Source: Oscillospiraceae bacterium
Lineage (GTDB): Bacteria > Bacillota > Clostridia > Oscillospirales > Oscillospiraceae
DNA length: 55,160 nucleotides
Reading direction: 5' to 3'
Assembly: GCA_009781855.1 (NCBI GenBank)
Contig: WQUY01000007.1
Span: 1-55,160, forward strand
A program made the position numbers and the translations under genes. Positions within the stretch are counted from its first letter, which is position 1; each line of letters starts with the position of its first letter. Positions 16,363-25,514 of this stretch are shown piece by piece. Below the pieces are notes generated by a model. That model saw nothing but the letters and a program-made list of their open reading frames with translations. It searched no databases and was not told the DNA's origin.

Positions 16363-18129
16363 CTACTCAGCACCCTCATTCAACAGCTCGTCAGCCTTCT
16401 TTGAATATTTGCGAATCATCATGGCCGCAACATCCTCATCCAGCAAACCGTTCATACTCGGAGTTTGGAAGAAACGTTTAGGTAATTTAACACCTCTTTG
16501 CTGAAATCCAAGCGCCTTTTTTATTTGCAGTTTCGTGCGATAAATTCGCTTGCCTATTGCAGTCAGGTCATCACCAGTAAGCGACCATCCTATTGAATTC
16601 AGGGCCGTGAGAATCGTTTCTTTGTCGTAGATTTTTCGTGCAAACAGGCACATAATAAGCGAGTTTGTCATGCACCGCTCATATTCCTCCGAAAAGAGCT
16701 TCTCAACATATGTGTCTTCATCAAATTCATCCGCACCCTGATCTAAACTATATCCGCCATTATCAAGATGTGAATGTCTTGCACCTACTGCCGCGCCAAC
16801 CAACGCACCATATCCGGTATGGTATCCGGCCATTTCGACACCTGCAATCTGCATTGCAAAGTCCTCACCACCATATATTGAAGATGCATGGCGGCTGCCT
16901 TTGCCCAGTGTACGATAAAACAAGTTAGTCCCAAAGGCAAGATGCTCTATTGCCTTCATATAGCCATCAAAATTGCCAAATTGCAACTTCTCAACTGTAT
17001 CCTCCATCGAGATAAAACCATGCTCAAGAGCATCCGTAGCCCAGCCCAAGCTAACGCCAGTGCTCATCGCATCAAGTCCAAATTCCTCAACTTCGTTAAT
17101 GAGCGCTATTATTTCATCGGTACTGCCTATTCCAAGGAATGTGCCCAATGCAAAAATGAGTTCAAAGTCATAGCCAACACTTATCGCTTCATACTCATGC
17201 CCCTTATCGAATTCACGCCGGTACATCCCTATATGTATACAACCAACCGGACAGCCTGTGCAAGACATCTTGCGCACCAGATTCTTTTGAGCAAAAGCTT
17301 CACCGCTGATTTTATCCGCGGGCCCGAATGTGCCGGAATGCAAATTCATTGTCGGCAGCCCTCCGGCCTTATTGAGCGGAATGACATTGATAGGAGTTCC
17401 CGCATCATGGTATTTTGCCATATTGTCTGTTGTGGTACATTTCTTATATATCTGCTGATACACTTTCAAATATTGCTTGTGTGACAAAATCGGTATAGAG
17501 CGGTTTCCGTAGACAGATATAGCCTTTAAATTCTTGCTGCCCATGCAGGCACCCAGCCCCATACGCCCAAAATGACGATAGGTATCCACAGTTGCGCTTG
17601 CATACGCCACACCCTTTTCTCCGGCAGGACCTATGGTCACTATTGACCGCTTACCCGCTGCATGTCCCAAATAGGATTCTCTATCGCGGATTGTCCTACC
17701 TGTTTCATTTACCGTCAGCCCCCACATCGCCCGTGCATCCCTGACTGCAACATTATTCGTCGAAATGCTCAGATAACTATGCTTTTTTGCTTTCCCGGTG
17801 ATCACAATCGCATCATAACCTGCCATTGTTAAGGCCATGGACAAACGTCCTGCGGCATAGCTCTCTCCGAGCTCTCCAGTCAGCGGCGATACAAACATCG
17901 CAACAGTTTTGGTCAGAACCGGGTAAATGTACGAACCGGCGCCTATTGCAAAAACAATAGGCTGCTGCTCATCAAGAGGATCTAGCTCAGGTTTGAGATT
18001 CTCCAAAAACAATTTACTGGCAACCCCAACGCCGCCAAGATATGGCATGAGATCGGCACGCTGCTCTATACGGATTTTTTCTGTTTCAAGATCAATATAC
18101 ATAACCCTTATGAATTTCTCATTTAACAT
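16363..18129 (-). CDS. Aldehyde:ferredoxin oxidoreductase (tungstopterin family)
   Basis: The 588-aa protein of the AOR family interconverts aldehydes and carboxylic acids using ferredoxin and a W- or Mo-bis-pterin. The cluster ligands C290, C293, C297 (SCTGCPVGC) and the distant C494 are all present. Pterin-binding phrases such as AGRLSMALTMAGYDAIVITGKA and GRMGLGACMGSKNLKAI are intact. Length matches the hyperthermophile enzymes (about 605 aa). It overlaps the preceding ferredoxin gene by 11 nt with an AGGAGG site inside that gene, so the two are coupled. Running backwards it could make aldehydes from acids with low-potential ferredoxin, fitting the Flx-Hdr genes upstream. Confidence 0.93.
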   Translation of the reverse strand: MLNEKFIRVMYIDLETEKIRIEQRADLMPYLGGVGVASKLFLENLKPELDPLDEQQPIVFAIGAGSYIYPVLTKTVAMFVSPLTGELGESYAAGRLSMALTMAGYDAIVITGKAKKHSYLSISTNNVAVRDARAMWGLTVNETGRTIRDRESYLGHAAGKRSIVTIGPAGEKGVAYASATVDTYRHFGRMGLGACMGSKNLKAISVYGNRSIPILSHKQYLKVYQQIYKKCTTTDNMAKYHDAGTPINVIPLNKAGGLPTMNLHSGTFGPADKISGEAFAQKNLVRKMSCTGCPVGCIHIGMYRREFDKGHEYEAISVGYDFELIFALGTFLGIGSTDEIIALINEVEEFGLDAMSTGVSLGWATDALEHGFISMEDTVEKLQFGNFDGYMKAIEHLAFGTNLFYRTLGKGSRHASSIYGGEDFAMQIAGVEMAGYHTGYGALVGAAVGARHSHLDNGGYSLDQGADEFDEDTYVEKLFSEEYERCMTNSLIMCLFARKIYDKETILTALNSIGWSLTGDDLTAIGKRIYRTKLQIKKALGFQQRGVKLPKRFFQTPSMNGLLDEDVAAMMIRKYSKKADELLNEGAE

Positions 18130-18547
18130 ATGCCAAAACCTCCTCAGCTTCCATCATTTGGAGACAATCATGCGGACAATAGCGAGAACAAGCTCCGCAA
18201 TGGTGACAGATTATTGGCTTTTGAGTTTCTTCATCAAATATGACCGCGCCCATAATGCAGTTTTGTTCGCATAAGCGACATCCGATGCATTTCTCAGATA
18301 CAAGAACCACCCCGCCGCCTTGCCGACGTTCAAGGGCATGGCTGGGACAAACCTCCATACAGGCAGGTTCAAGGCAGCCAAGGCAAACAACCGCTATGAA
18401 ATCACTGGACATTCCACCTGTTGTCCGCACTCTTATAGCACTTTTAACAAGCGAGTGATTTTTGCGATTAATTGCAGCACATACATTCATACAGGTAAAA
18501 CAACCAAGACATTTATTCATTTCTTTTGATCGGAGTATTTTAGGCAT
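18119..18547 (-). CDS. Polyferredoxin partner of AOR
   Basis: The protein of about 142 aa resembles AorA/HycB/CooF-type electron-transfer subunits. Cys motifs CLGCFTCMNVC, CLGCLEPACMEVC, CIGCRLCEQNC and CHHCGACSRYC predict several [4Fe-4S] clusters. The start at 18547 (second ATG) has AGAGG 8 nt upstream; the first ATG at 18553 overlaps the site. It is coupled to the AOR gene, so it likely carries electrons between AOR and soluble ferredoxin or another oxidoreductase. Confidence 0.88.
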   Translation of the reverse strand: MPKILRSKEMNKCLGCFTCMNVCAAINRKNHSLVKSAIRVRTTGGMSSDFIAVVCLGCLEPACMEVCPSHALERRQGGGVVLVSEKCIGCRLCEQNCIMGAVIFDEETQKPIICHHCGACSRYCPHDCLQMMEAEEVLAYVK

Positions 18548-18631
18548 AAGCATTACCTCTTAATAGTTTAATGAAGCGAGCATCACAACCGAGTGCTGCC
18601 CGGAATAACTAAGCAAGCAAAGATTTATCTT

Positions 18632-20593
18632 TTAAATATCAAGTGCGGCATAATAGCCTCTTGTCGTTGCCTCAATGACATTGGCTGGGCTAACACAGTC
18701 TCCAACTTCAATAAAGAGCGGTGCGCAATCTCTGAGCGCGTCAACAACATCTCTTAAAGGCTTCATCCCAGCAGCACAGACTATGCTATCAGCCTTTATG
18801 AGCACCTTGTTTCCTGCCTCGTCCGCACATACAACGCCGTCATTATTTATTTCAGTTGCACTTGTATTTATCATGCCCTTGACATCATATTTGTTTAATT
18901 GTTCAAGCAGGATAGGCCTGTGTCTGGGATTTGCATCTGGTGCAAGCGCAGCCTGCATTTCAACAATTGTTACATGTCTGCCCTCAAGCGCCAAATGTAA
19001 ACCCATTTCGCATCCAACCAGCCCACCGCCGATAACAACAACATTTTGCCCCACATCAGAGGCTTCAGACAAATCGGTTCCCATAATCACATTTGTGCGT
19101 TCAATACCAGGAATTCTTGGCATAAGCGGCATTGCACCAACGGCACAAATCAGCACATCCGGCTGTTCAATCGCAGCAAACTCAGGCGTGACCTCTGTTT
19201 TAAGCCTGATATCAACACCATACATTTTAGCCAAATATCCGTATTTTTCCGGCAACTCAAATAAATCTTTCTTAAACGGCACATTACGCTCAGCTCTGAG
19301 CGCACCACCCAGCGCACTTTCCTTTTCGCAAAGTATAACACTGTGTCCACGCTTTGCCGCAGTAATTGCAGCCATAAGACCCCCTGGCCCTCCTCCGGCA
19401 ACAAGAACCTTCTTCGCATTCGGCGACAGCGGCACATGCCGATTCTCCTCTTCTCTGCCAATAACGGGGTTAACCGCACACATACGAAGGCCATTGACCA
19501 TACGCCCTGCATGGCATGTCAGACAACGGAAACAAGGTACGATTTCCTCAATCCTTCCTTCGCAAACCTTTGTCGGCAAATAGGGGTCTGCCAAAAGTGC
19601 ACGTGCCATTACAATCACATCCGCTTTACCTGAGGCAATTATTTCCTCCATCATCTCAGGATCACTTATGCCCCCCACCGTCGCAACCGGAATACTTACA
19701 TGCTTTTTCATTTCAGCGGCAAGCCAAACATTACACCCACGCTCATGGAACATCGAAGGGTGCTGTATCGCAAATCCACCCTCAAATATGCCCGCCGAAA
19801 CATGAAGCAGATGGATTTTATCTTCAATGAGCTTAACGAGTTTGATTGAATCCTCAACCTCTAAACCACCTGGAGTAAAATCAGAACCGCTTATACGTAG
19901 TTCTATCGGAAAATCCGGGCCAACAGCATCACGGATGCTATCAAGCACCTCTGAGAGAAATCTGACGCGGCCTTCAAGACTTCCACCATATTTGTCAGTT
20001 CTGAAGTTATAAAGTGGGGTAAGAAACTGATGCAAAAGCCAACCATGTCCGGCATGAACCATAATCATATTAAACCCTGCACGTTTGCAGAGCGCTGCAT
20101 ATTTCCCATAGCTTTCTACAATCTCATGAATCAGCGCGACCGGCATTTCTGTCACTATAGTGCCGTTTGGTAAAGTCAGGTCGCTTGCTCCATAGCGGAC
20201 AGTTCCTGACAAATGACTTTTATCAATAGAGTCAGCGCCACCATACATACCGCCATGTGACAATTGAATGCAAGCGACCGCTCCGTGACGACGTATAGCA
20301 TTTGCAGCCAGAGAAAAGCTTCTGATGTTGCCGGGTGCATCAATATCTATATGTATACTATGACTCTTTCCGGTTTGCGGATGCACAACACATTCACTGA
20401 CTGTAACCGACGCCGCACCACCCTTTGCACGAAGCTCATAAAATGCAGATGCCGCTGGGCTCAGCGACTCATCTCTTGGTATATCTGGAAAAGACATGGG
20501 GCCGGAGATTATTCTGTTTCGTAATATGACGTTCCCAATCGCCAATGGGCGAGAAAGATTCGGATATTTTCTTTCCACAATTTTATTGTGCAT
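18632..20593 (-). CDS. Old Yellow Enzyme/2-enoate reductase-type Fe-S flavoenzyme
   Basis: The enzyme of about 653 aa belongs to the FMN/[4Fe-4S]/FAD family that includes 2-enoate reductase, 2,4-dienoyl-CoA reductase and BaiCD/BaiH. The N-terminal TIM barrel begins LSRPLAIGNVILRNRI and contains the substrate-side HAGHGWLLHQFLTP. The cluster ligands are in CFRCLTCHAGR and MCAVNP. The C-terminal part has two dinucleotide folds (VLVAGGGPGGLMAA, VVVIGGGLVGCE). It would reduce an activated C=C bond with NAD(P)H. The start at 20593 (MHNKI) has AAAGGA upstream; an ATG at 20620 is the alternative. The substrate is unknown: cinnamate-like, steroid or enoate. Confidence 0.9.
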   Translation of the reverse strand: MHNKIVERKYPNLSRPLAIGNVILRNRIISGPMSFPDIPRDESLSPAASAFYELRAKGGAASVTVSECVVHPQTGKSHSIHIDIDAPGNIRSFSLAANAIRRHGAVACIQLSHGGMYGGADSIDKSHLSGTVRYGASDLTLPNGTIVTEMPVALIHEIVESYGKYAALCKRAGFNMIMVHAGHGWLLHQFLTPLYNFRTDKYGGSLEGRVRFLSEVLDSIRDAVGPDFPIELRISGSDFTPGGLEVEDSIKLVKLIEDKIHLLHVSAGIFEGGFAIQHPSMFHERGCNVWLAAEMKKHVSIPVATVGGISDPEMMEEIIASGKADVIVMARALLADPYLPTKVCEGRIEEIVPCFRCLTCHAGRMVNGLRMCAVNPVIGREEENRHVPLSPNAKKVLVAGGGPGGLMAAITAAKRGHSVILCEKESALGGALRAERNVPFKKDLFELPEKYGYLAKMYGVDIRLKTEVTPEFAAIEQPDVLICAVGAMPLMPRIPGIERTNVIMGTDLSEASDVGQNVVVIGGGLVGCEMGLHLALEGRHVTIVEMQAALAPDANPRHRPILLEQLNKYDVKGMINTSATEINNDGVVCADEAGNKVLIKADSIVCAAGMKPLRDVVDALRDCAPLFIEVGDCVSPANVIEATTRGYYAALDI

Positions 20594-20728
20594 ATAACAA
20601 TTGATTCCTTTCTCATGCATCCATTTTCAGGGCATTATATACCTTGCTTCTTTATCGTGTCAAACGTTGCAGACGCGTTTTCAAATGATTTTCACTAAAT
20701 TCAAGCTCATATTCCAATCTTAGAGTGA

Positions 20729-20766
20729 TGGCGGGAGTCGAACGCCCATCGGTTCGACTTCCGCCA
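20729..20766. repeat. Intergenic hairpin repeat, copy 3
   Basis: TGGCGGGAGTCGAA and TTCGACTTCCGCCA form a 14-bp stem with a single mismatch around a 10-nt loop, then GCTTAA. It lies between the OYE gene and the ABC exporter and resembles copies 2, 4 and 5. Confidence 0.6.
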
Positions 20767-20789
20767 GCTTAACCCTCTCAACGTAGTGA

Positions 20790-22634
20790 TTATCTAAACT
20801 GATTGTTATAAAGCTCAGCATAAAACCCGTTTTGCTCAATAAGCCCAGCATGTGTTCCGCATTCAACCACATCACCGTCACTGAGCACCAAAATCAAATC
20901 AGCATTTTTGATTGTAGACAGCCTATGCGCTATGACAAACGAAGTCCTTCCGTGCATGAGCTTTTCCATTGCCGCCTGAACAAGTGCCTCTGTCCTGGTA
21001 TCAACAAAACTGGTAGCTTCATCCAAAATCAGCATAGGCGCATTTTTCAACATCGCGCGCGCTATTGTAATCAGTTGCATCTGCCCCTCAGAAAGACTTG
21101 CGTCATCGTTTAGCAACGTATCATATCCTAGCGGTAATGCACATATAAAACCATCGAGTCCTATATCCTTGCAAACCGCCGTAACATGCGCTGCCGTAAC
21201 ACCCTCGGTATTGTATATTATATTTTCACACACGGTTCCCTCAAAAAGCCATGTATCCTGCAAAACCATACTGAACTTATTGCGCACGTCCTCTTTTGTC
21301 ACCCGGCTTATAGGAATACCATCAATTGAAATCTCGCCGCTATTGAGCTCATAAAATCGCATCAGAAGACTGACTATAGTGGTTTTGCCCGCCCCGGTCG
21401 CACCAACTATTGCAATTTTTTGCCCAGCTTTCACTTTTAAAGAAAAGTCATGTATCACGGCTTTATGCGCATCATATCCGAAATTGACATGCTCAAATGC
21501 AACATCACCTCTGATGTTGCCAAGTTTCTGCTCTTTGCCACGCTCATCTGCAAGTTCTTCTTCATCCAGAAGCGCAAACACCCTCTCACCTGCCGCCGTT
21601 GTGCTTTGCAGCCCCGGGAAAGTCTCTGTAATATGGGTAAGACCCTGTGTAAATTGGTTCACATAAAATATAAAAGCAACAATAACGCCAAATGTGATTT
21701 GTCCGCGCATAACCAACGCAGCACCCACAACACAAACTGCTACATAGGCAAGAATTCCAGAAAAAGACATCAGCGGAGTAATAAACCCCGAAACAAACTG
21801 TGCTTTCCATGCAGCACGATACCAACTGCCATTAAGCTCTGAAAAGGTTTCGCTTGCAGATTTCATCCCATTATACGCTCTAACAATATTATACCCCGAA
21901 TAAATTTCTTCTACATGCCCACCTACAGCGCCCAAGCTCGCCTGTTGTGTCTTGAAGTATTTCTTTGATCTGGATAATACTGCTTTTGAGGACAAAAAGC
22001 CTATCAAACTTGCGAGTACTGCAATCAAAGCCATGAACCAATTTGACCAAATCATCAAACCCAAAGACCCAACAAACAAAATGGATGATGACATTAGTGT
22101 TCCGATATTTTGGTTAAGCGTTTGCCCTATGGTATCCACATCGTTTGTAACACGACTCATGACATCACCGAGGCTAACTGTGTCAAAAAACTTCAGTGGC
22201 AGACGATTTATCTTCTGTGATATCTCCGTTCTGAGCTTTTCAGATATTTTTGCCGTTACACCGGCCATCATAAAGCCTTGCAAAAAATTCAAAAGCGCAA
22301 TAAAGCCAAACATGATGCCCAGAGTCACAGCTATTGTTATCACTGCTTCAAGATTTGTTGTCCCTGTGATTCCAAGTTCTATGATGTCCGTCAGCGTCCG
22401 TAACCGTCCCGGGACAAGCACATTCAATATGTTTCCAAAAATAATAGCAACAAGCGCAACCGAGATAACACGCATTTGAGGCTTACAATATGCTGAGAGT
22501 TTCCTCCATGTATGTCCGTAGTTTTCTACATCCTCCGCTACATTCCCAAAGTGATTTGTGCCCATTGAAGCACCCTGTAATCTTTTGCCACCGCTGTCGA
22601 TTGTGCTTTCAACTTGCTCTCTCTTGTTGCTCAT
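20790..22634 (-). CDS. ABC exporter half-transporter, partner with degenerate signature
   Basis: This is a half-transporter of about 614 aa with an N-terminal six-helix exporter domain and a C-terminal ATPase. Walker A is GATGAGKTT and Walker B has the catalytic Glu (LILDEATSFVDT). The signature motif is altered to LSEGQ instead of LSGGQ. With the Asp-type Walker B of the partner gene this predicts one degenerate and one working ATP site, as in TM287/288 or BmrCD heterodimers. The start at 22634 overlaps the previous stop as ATGA and has an AGAGGAG site; the longer frame to 22691 is unlikely. The exported compound is unknown. Confidence 0.93.
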   Translation of the reverse strand: MSNKREQVESTIDSGGKRLQGASMGTNHFGNVAEDVENYGHTWRKLSAYCKPQMRVISVALVAIIFGNILNVLVPGRLRTLTDIIELGITGTTNLEAVITIAVTLGIMFGFIALLNFLQGFMMAGVTAKISEKLRTEISQKINRLPLKFFDTVSLGDVMSRVTNDVDTIGQTLNQNIGTLMSSSILFVGSLGLMIWSNWFMALIAVLASLIGFLSSKAVLSRSKKYFKTQQASLGAVGGHVEEIYSGYNIVRAYNGMKSASETFSELNGSWYRAAWKAQFVSGFITPLMSFSGILAYVAVCVVGAALVMRGQITFGVIVAFIFYVNQFTQGLTHITETFPGLQSTTAAGERVFALLDEEELADERGKEQKLGNIRGDVAFEHVNFGYDAHKAVIHDFSLKVKAGQKIAIVGATGAGKTTIVSLLMRFYELNSGEISIDGIPISRVTKEDVRNKFSMVLQDTWLFEGTVCENIIYNTEGVTAAHVTAVCKDIGLDGFICALPLGYDTLLNDDASLSEGQMQLITIARAMLKNAPMLILDEATSFVDTRTEALVQAAMEKLMHGRTSFVIAHRLSTIKNADLILVLSDGDVVECGTHAGLIEQNGFYAELYNNQFR

Positions 22635-24391
22635 GATGCCATCTCCTCTTCGCTGAGTTGAGTCTTGGCAATTGCTCTGTACACATCGCAAGACTCTAAC
22701 AATTCAGAATGGCAACCCATGCCTACAATGCTTCCGTCATCCAGCACGATGATTGCATCGGCATCCATTGCTGCAGCAATACGCTGCGAAACAATAAGCT
22801 TGGTGGTATTTGAAAGCTCCGTTTTCAGCGCATCTCTAAGTGCTCTGTCCGTCTTATAATCTAAACCGGAAAAAGAATCATCAAAAATCAGTATCTCAGG
22901 CTCCCGGCATAATGCCCTGGCAATAGATATACGCTGCTTTTGTCCACCAGAAAAATTTGAACCTCTTTGGAACACCGGAGCATTTAAGCCCTCTTTCAGC
23001 TTTCCCACAAACTCCTCTGCCTGAGCAATCCGCACGGCATTTTCGACATCAGCAGCAGAAAAATAGCCCCGTTCATTTTCTCCATAAGCAACATTTGAAA
23101 ACAGTGTACCTTTCATCAGCACAGACTTTTGTGGAACATACCCTATCTTATTATTGAGGGTTTTCTGGCTATATTCCTTGATATTCACACCATTTACAAG
23201 AACTTCACCAGCAGTTGCATCGAAAAACCGCATAACAAGATTCAGTAATGTTGACTTCCCACTACCGGTAGATCCAATTATTGCGATTGTCTCCCCGGGC
23301 TTTGCTGTAAAGCTTACTCCACCCAGAGCATCTGCACCCGCTCCGGGATACCTAAAGCTCACGTTTTTAAAAGTGACTTCACCTTTAACTCCTGTATTTA
23401 CATCACCCAACATCCCATAGGTTACCGCTGGTTTCGTCTCTAATACCTCTATGATCCGCTTCGCTGAAACCGTTGCCCTCGGTATCCTCGGAACAACCTT
23501 TGTAACAAACTTAACTGCATTAAATAGCATTCCCAGATAAAATGTCATAACGACCATGCCGGAAAACACTTGCAACCCTTCAGCTTGACCGGCAGAATTA
23601 ATCAAAAATGCACCGATAACATAGACCGCTATGAGCACCCCATTTGTACCCAACGACATAACAGGACTCATGATTGCCATCGCTCTGTTTGTAGACCTGT
23701 CTACCCTTGTAAATCCATCGTTTGCCGTCTCAAATTTCTGCTCGTGGAAAGCCTCTGCATTATATGCCCTAACTACAAGCCTACCTGCCAGACGCTCTCT
23801 TGCTGTCAGATTTAATCGGTCAACAAGCTCCTGCATCTTCTTAAACAAAGGCATTACAGAAGCCATTGTACATGTGACAACTATAATGACAAAAACAAAA
23901 GCAATCAGCGCCGCTACAAACCACTGAATGCCGGTATTGATAATGCCGACGAAACCGCCAATTGCCAAAATGGGTATTTTAAGAAGCATTTGCAGTGCAG
24001 CCATAATAAATTGCTGTATCTGCGTAATATCATTTGTTGAACGTGCAATCAGACTTGACGTGGAAAATCGCGAAAATTCTTCCATAGAAAAATCCCCTAC
24101 TTTTGAAAAGACTTTCTCTCTGAGCCTCATCGCCAATGCCGCCGAAGTGCGCGAAGCTAAAAAGCTTATGGTAAATACACAGGCGAGGCTAAGGGCAGCG
24201 CTGAGTAGCATAATCCCACCGGAAGTAATTACCTCACTCAATTGACTCCCTGGGGTTTGAGCCGTCACCGTTATCACACGCATATATTCGGGTATCATTA
24301 AATCTAACCTAATCTGAGTTACAGCCAAAAGGAAGATAAACAGTACGCGTACCCGCTCTCTGCGCGTTAAATGTCTCGCTATTTTCAACAT
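22631..24391 (-). CDS. ABC exporter half-transporter with Asp-type Walker B
   Basis: This half-transporter of about 586 aa has an exporter-type membrane domain and an ATPase with Walker A GSTGSGKST and a consensus signature FSGGQKQR. Walker B reads LIFDDSFSGLD: the catalytic Glu is Asp, the classical mark of the degenerate site in heterodimeric exporters. The start at 24391 has AAGGAG 9-10 nt upstream. It is translationally coupled to its partner. Together they probably export a drug, lipid or product made by the upstream genes. Confidence 0.93.
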   Translation of the reverse strand: MLKIARHLTRRERVRVLFIFLLAVTQIRLDLMIPEYMRVITVTAQTPGSQLSEVITSGGIMLLSAALSLACVFTISFLASRTSAALAMRLREKVFSKVGDFSMEEFSRFSTSSLIARSTNDITQIQQFIMAALQMLLKIPILAIGGFVGIINTGIQWFVAALIAFVFVIIVVTCTMASVMPLFKKMQELVDRLNLTARERLAGRLVVRAYNAEAFHEQKFETANDGFTRVDRSTNRAMAIMSPVMSLGTNGVLIAVYVIGAFLINSAGQAEGLQVFSGMVVMTFYLGMLFNAVKFVTKVVPRIPRATVSAKRIIEVLETKPAVTYGMLGDVNTGVKGEVTFKNVSFRYPGAGADALGGVSFTAKPGETIAIIGSTGSGKSTLLNLVMRFFDATAGEVLVNGVNIKEYSQKTLNNKIGYVPQKSVLMKGTLFSNVAYGENERGYFSAADVENAVRIAQAEEFVGKLKEGLNAPVFQRGSNFSGGQKQRISIARALCREPEILIFDDSFSGLDYKTDRALRDALKTELSNTTKLIVSQRIAAAMDADAIIVLDDGSIVGMGCHSELLESCDVYRAIAKTQLSEEEMAS

Positions 24392-24442
24392 CAGGCGATT
24401 CTCCTTAATCATATTGGTCAATCATAAATTTTGCAAAACAAC

Positions 24443-25315
24443 TTACAATCCACGCATAAAACCTGACCTGAGCTTGCTTACATCAGCCTTTGCCGCACGA
24501 ATCTCACCGAGCATTCTGTCTCGATCTTGGGGCAGCGTACCTTTAAGCGCAAGCCAGTTCGAAGCATGGTTGCTGCGCAATACCGTTTGCTTAAAGCAAT
24601 TCGTGTGCTCCAAAATAATCTCTAGTTCATCAATGCTCTCCCCCGGTGAAATTAACAAAAAATCACCAGACTGAGCATCTGCATAAAGCGGTGCTTCCGG
24701 AGTCAGAATCAATGTAAGCAACCCAACATATGAAGCACCCATCTTAGAGATCATCTCCCCTGTCTTCACAGCGTGTTCAGCCATCAACTCTTTGCTACCA
24801 AGACCCAGAACAAAAGTCACTGACGTTTTAATTGCAGCACTTTCAGCTTTTTGTACCGCTTTGATTATATCCTCTGCTGTCTCTCCTTTTTTCACCCTCT
24901 TGAGCACCTCATTAGAACCCGATTCCGCTCCGATATAAACAATACCAAGACCAGCCTGTTGCAAACGCATAAGGTCCTGCATACTCTTATTCAGGATTTG
25001 CGTCGCACGACTGTAAACTCCTACACGAGAACATTCAGGAAAAATATCCTTCACTGCACCCAGCAGACACAAAAGCGCTTCCGTTGACAAGCACATCGCA
25101 TCTCCGTCAGCAAAAAATATACGCTCTACATGCCTATAATACCGCCTCGCCTCTCTCAAGTCTTCAAGAACTGACTCAAACGGCCTGACTCTGAATTTTT
25201 TTGCTTTGAAAGCCTCACAAAATGTACATTCATTATGCGAACAACCTATCGTGACCTGGATAATCAGGCTATATGCCTCACTTGGCGGACGGTAAATACT
25301 TCCTTCGTATGTCAT
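24443..25315 (-). CDS. Radical SAM protein (CX4CX2C type)
   Basis: The protein of about 290 aa is a radical SAM enzyme of the Elp3/oxygen-independent coproporphyrinogen oxidase-like group. The cluster motif reads GCSHNECTFCEAF, that is C-X4-C-X2-C rather than C-X3-C-X2-C. This spacing occurs in a family of uncharacterised anaerobe proteins with the phrase TIGCSHN.CTFC. Further typical parts are FADGDAMCLS and IYIGAESGSNEVL. The start at 25315 follows TAGGAGC. It lies upstream of the ABC exporter and downstream of a second radical SAM gene. The substrate is unknown. Confidence 0.85.
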   Translation of the reverse strand: MTYEGSIYRPPSEAYSLIIQVTIGCSHNECTFCEAFKAKKFRVRPFESVLEDLREARRYYRHVERIFFADGDAMCLSTEALLCLLGAVKDIFPECSRVGVYSRATQILNKSMQDLMRLQQAGLGIVYIGAESGSNEVLKRVKKGETAEDIIKAVQKAESAAIKTSVTFVLGLGSKELMAEHAVKTGEMISKMGASYVGLLTLILTPEAPLYADAQSGDFLLISPGESIDELEIILEHTNCFKQTVLRSNHASNWLALKGTLPQDRDRMLGEIRAAKADVSKLRSGFMRGL

Positions 25316-25340
25316 AAATGCTCCTATCATTCTCCATACT

Positions 25341-25409
25341 CTACCCCCCAGTTCTTATGGCGGACTTGCTGCCCTTCGAAAAGTTGAATTTTATTTTTTG
25401 TTCGCCCAC
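25341..25409 (-). other. Possible small ORF between the radical SAM genes
   Basis: A GTG frame of 22 codons (MGEQKIKFNFSKGSKSAIRT then GG) is preceded by GGGAGG at 9-nt spacing and lies 26 nt before the next gene. A second 14-codon ATG frame (25464-25508, MSEQLSKLLGVELL) starts 6 nt after the upstream stop. A third frame between them reads SYELRWSIDEIIAEIEGGVV. This may be a degraded small gene with two frameshifts, or true tiny ORFs. No family is recognised. Confidence 0.25.
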
Positions 25410-25514
25410 TACACCACACCTCCCTCAATCTCAGCAATTATCTCATCAATCGACCACCGCAGTTCATAGGAGCTCAACTCCCAGCAGCTTGCTTAATTGT
25501 TCAGACATAGTCTA

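Noticed and set aside
18675..19583. 302-aa open frame on the + strand
   Set aside because: It is antisense to the OYE-type enzyme, Ser/Pro-rich, without a ribosome site or family resemblance; a shadow frame.
20729..20766. Possible tRNA (contains GTTCGA-like text)
   Set aside because: The sequence folds as one long hairpin and lacks an acceptor stem, D arm and anticodon arm.
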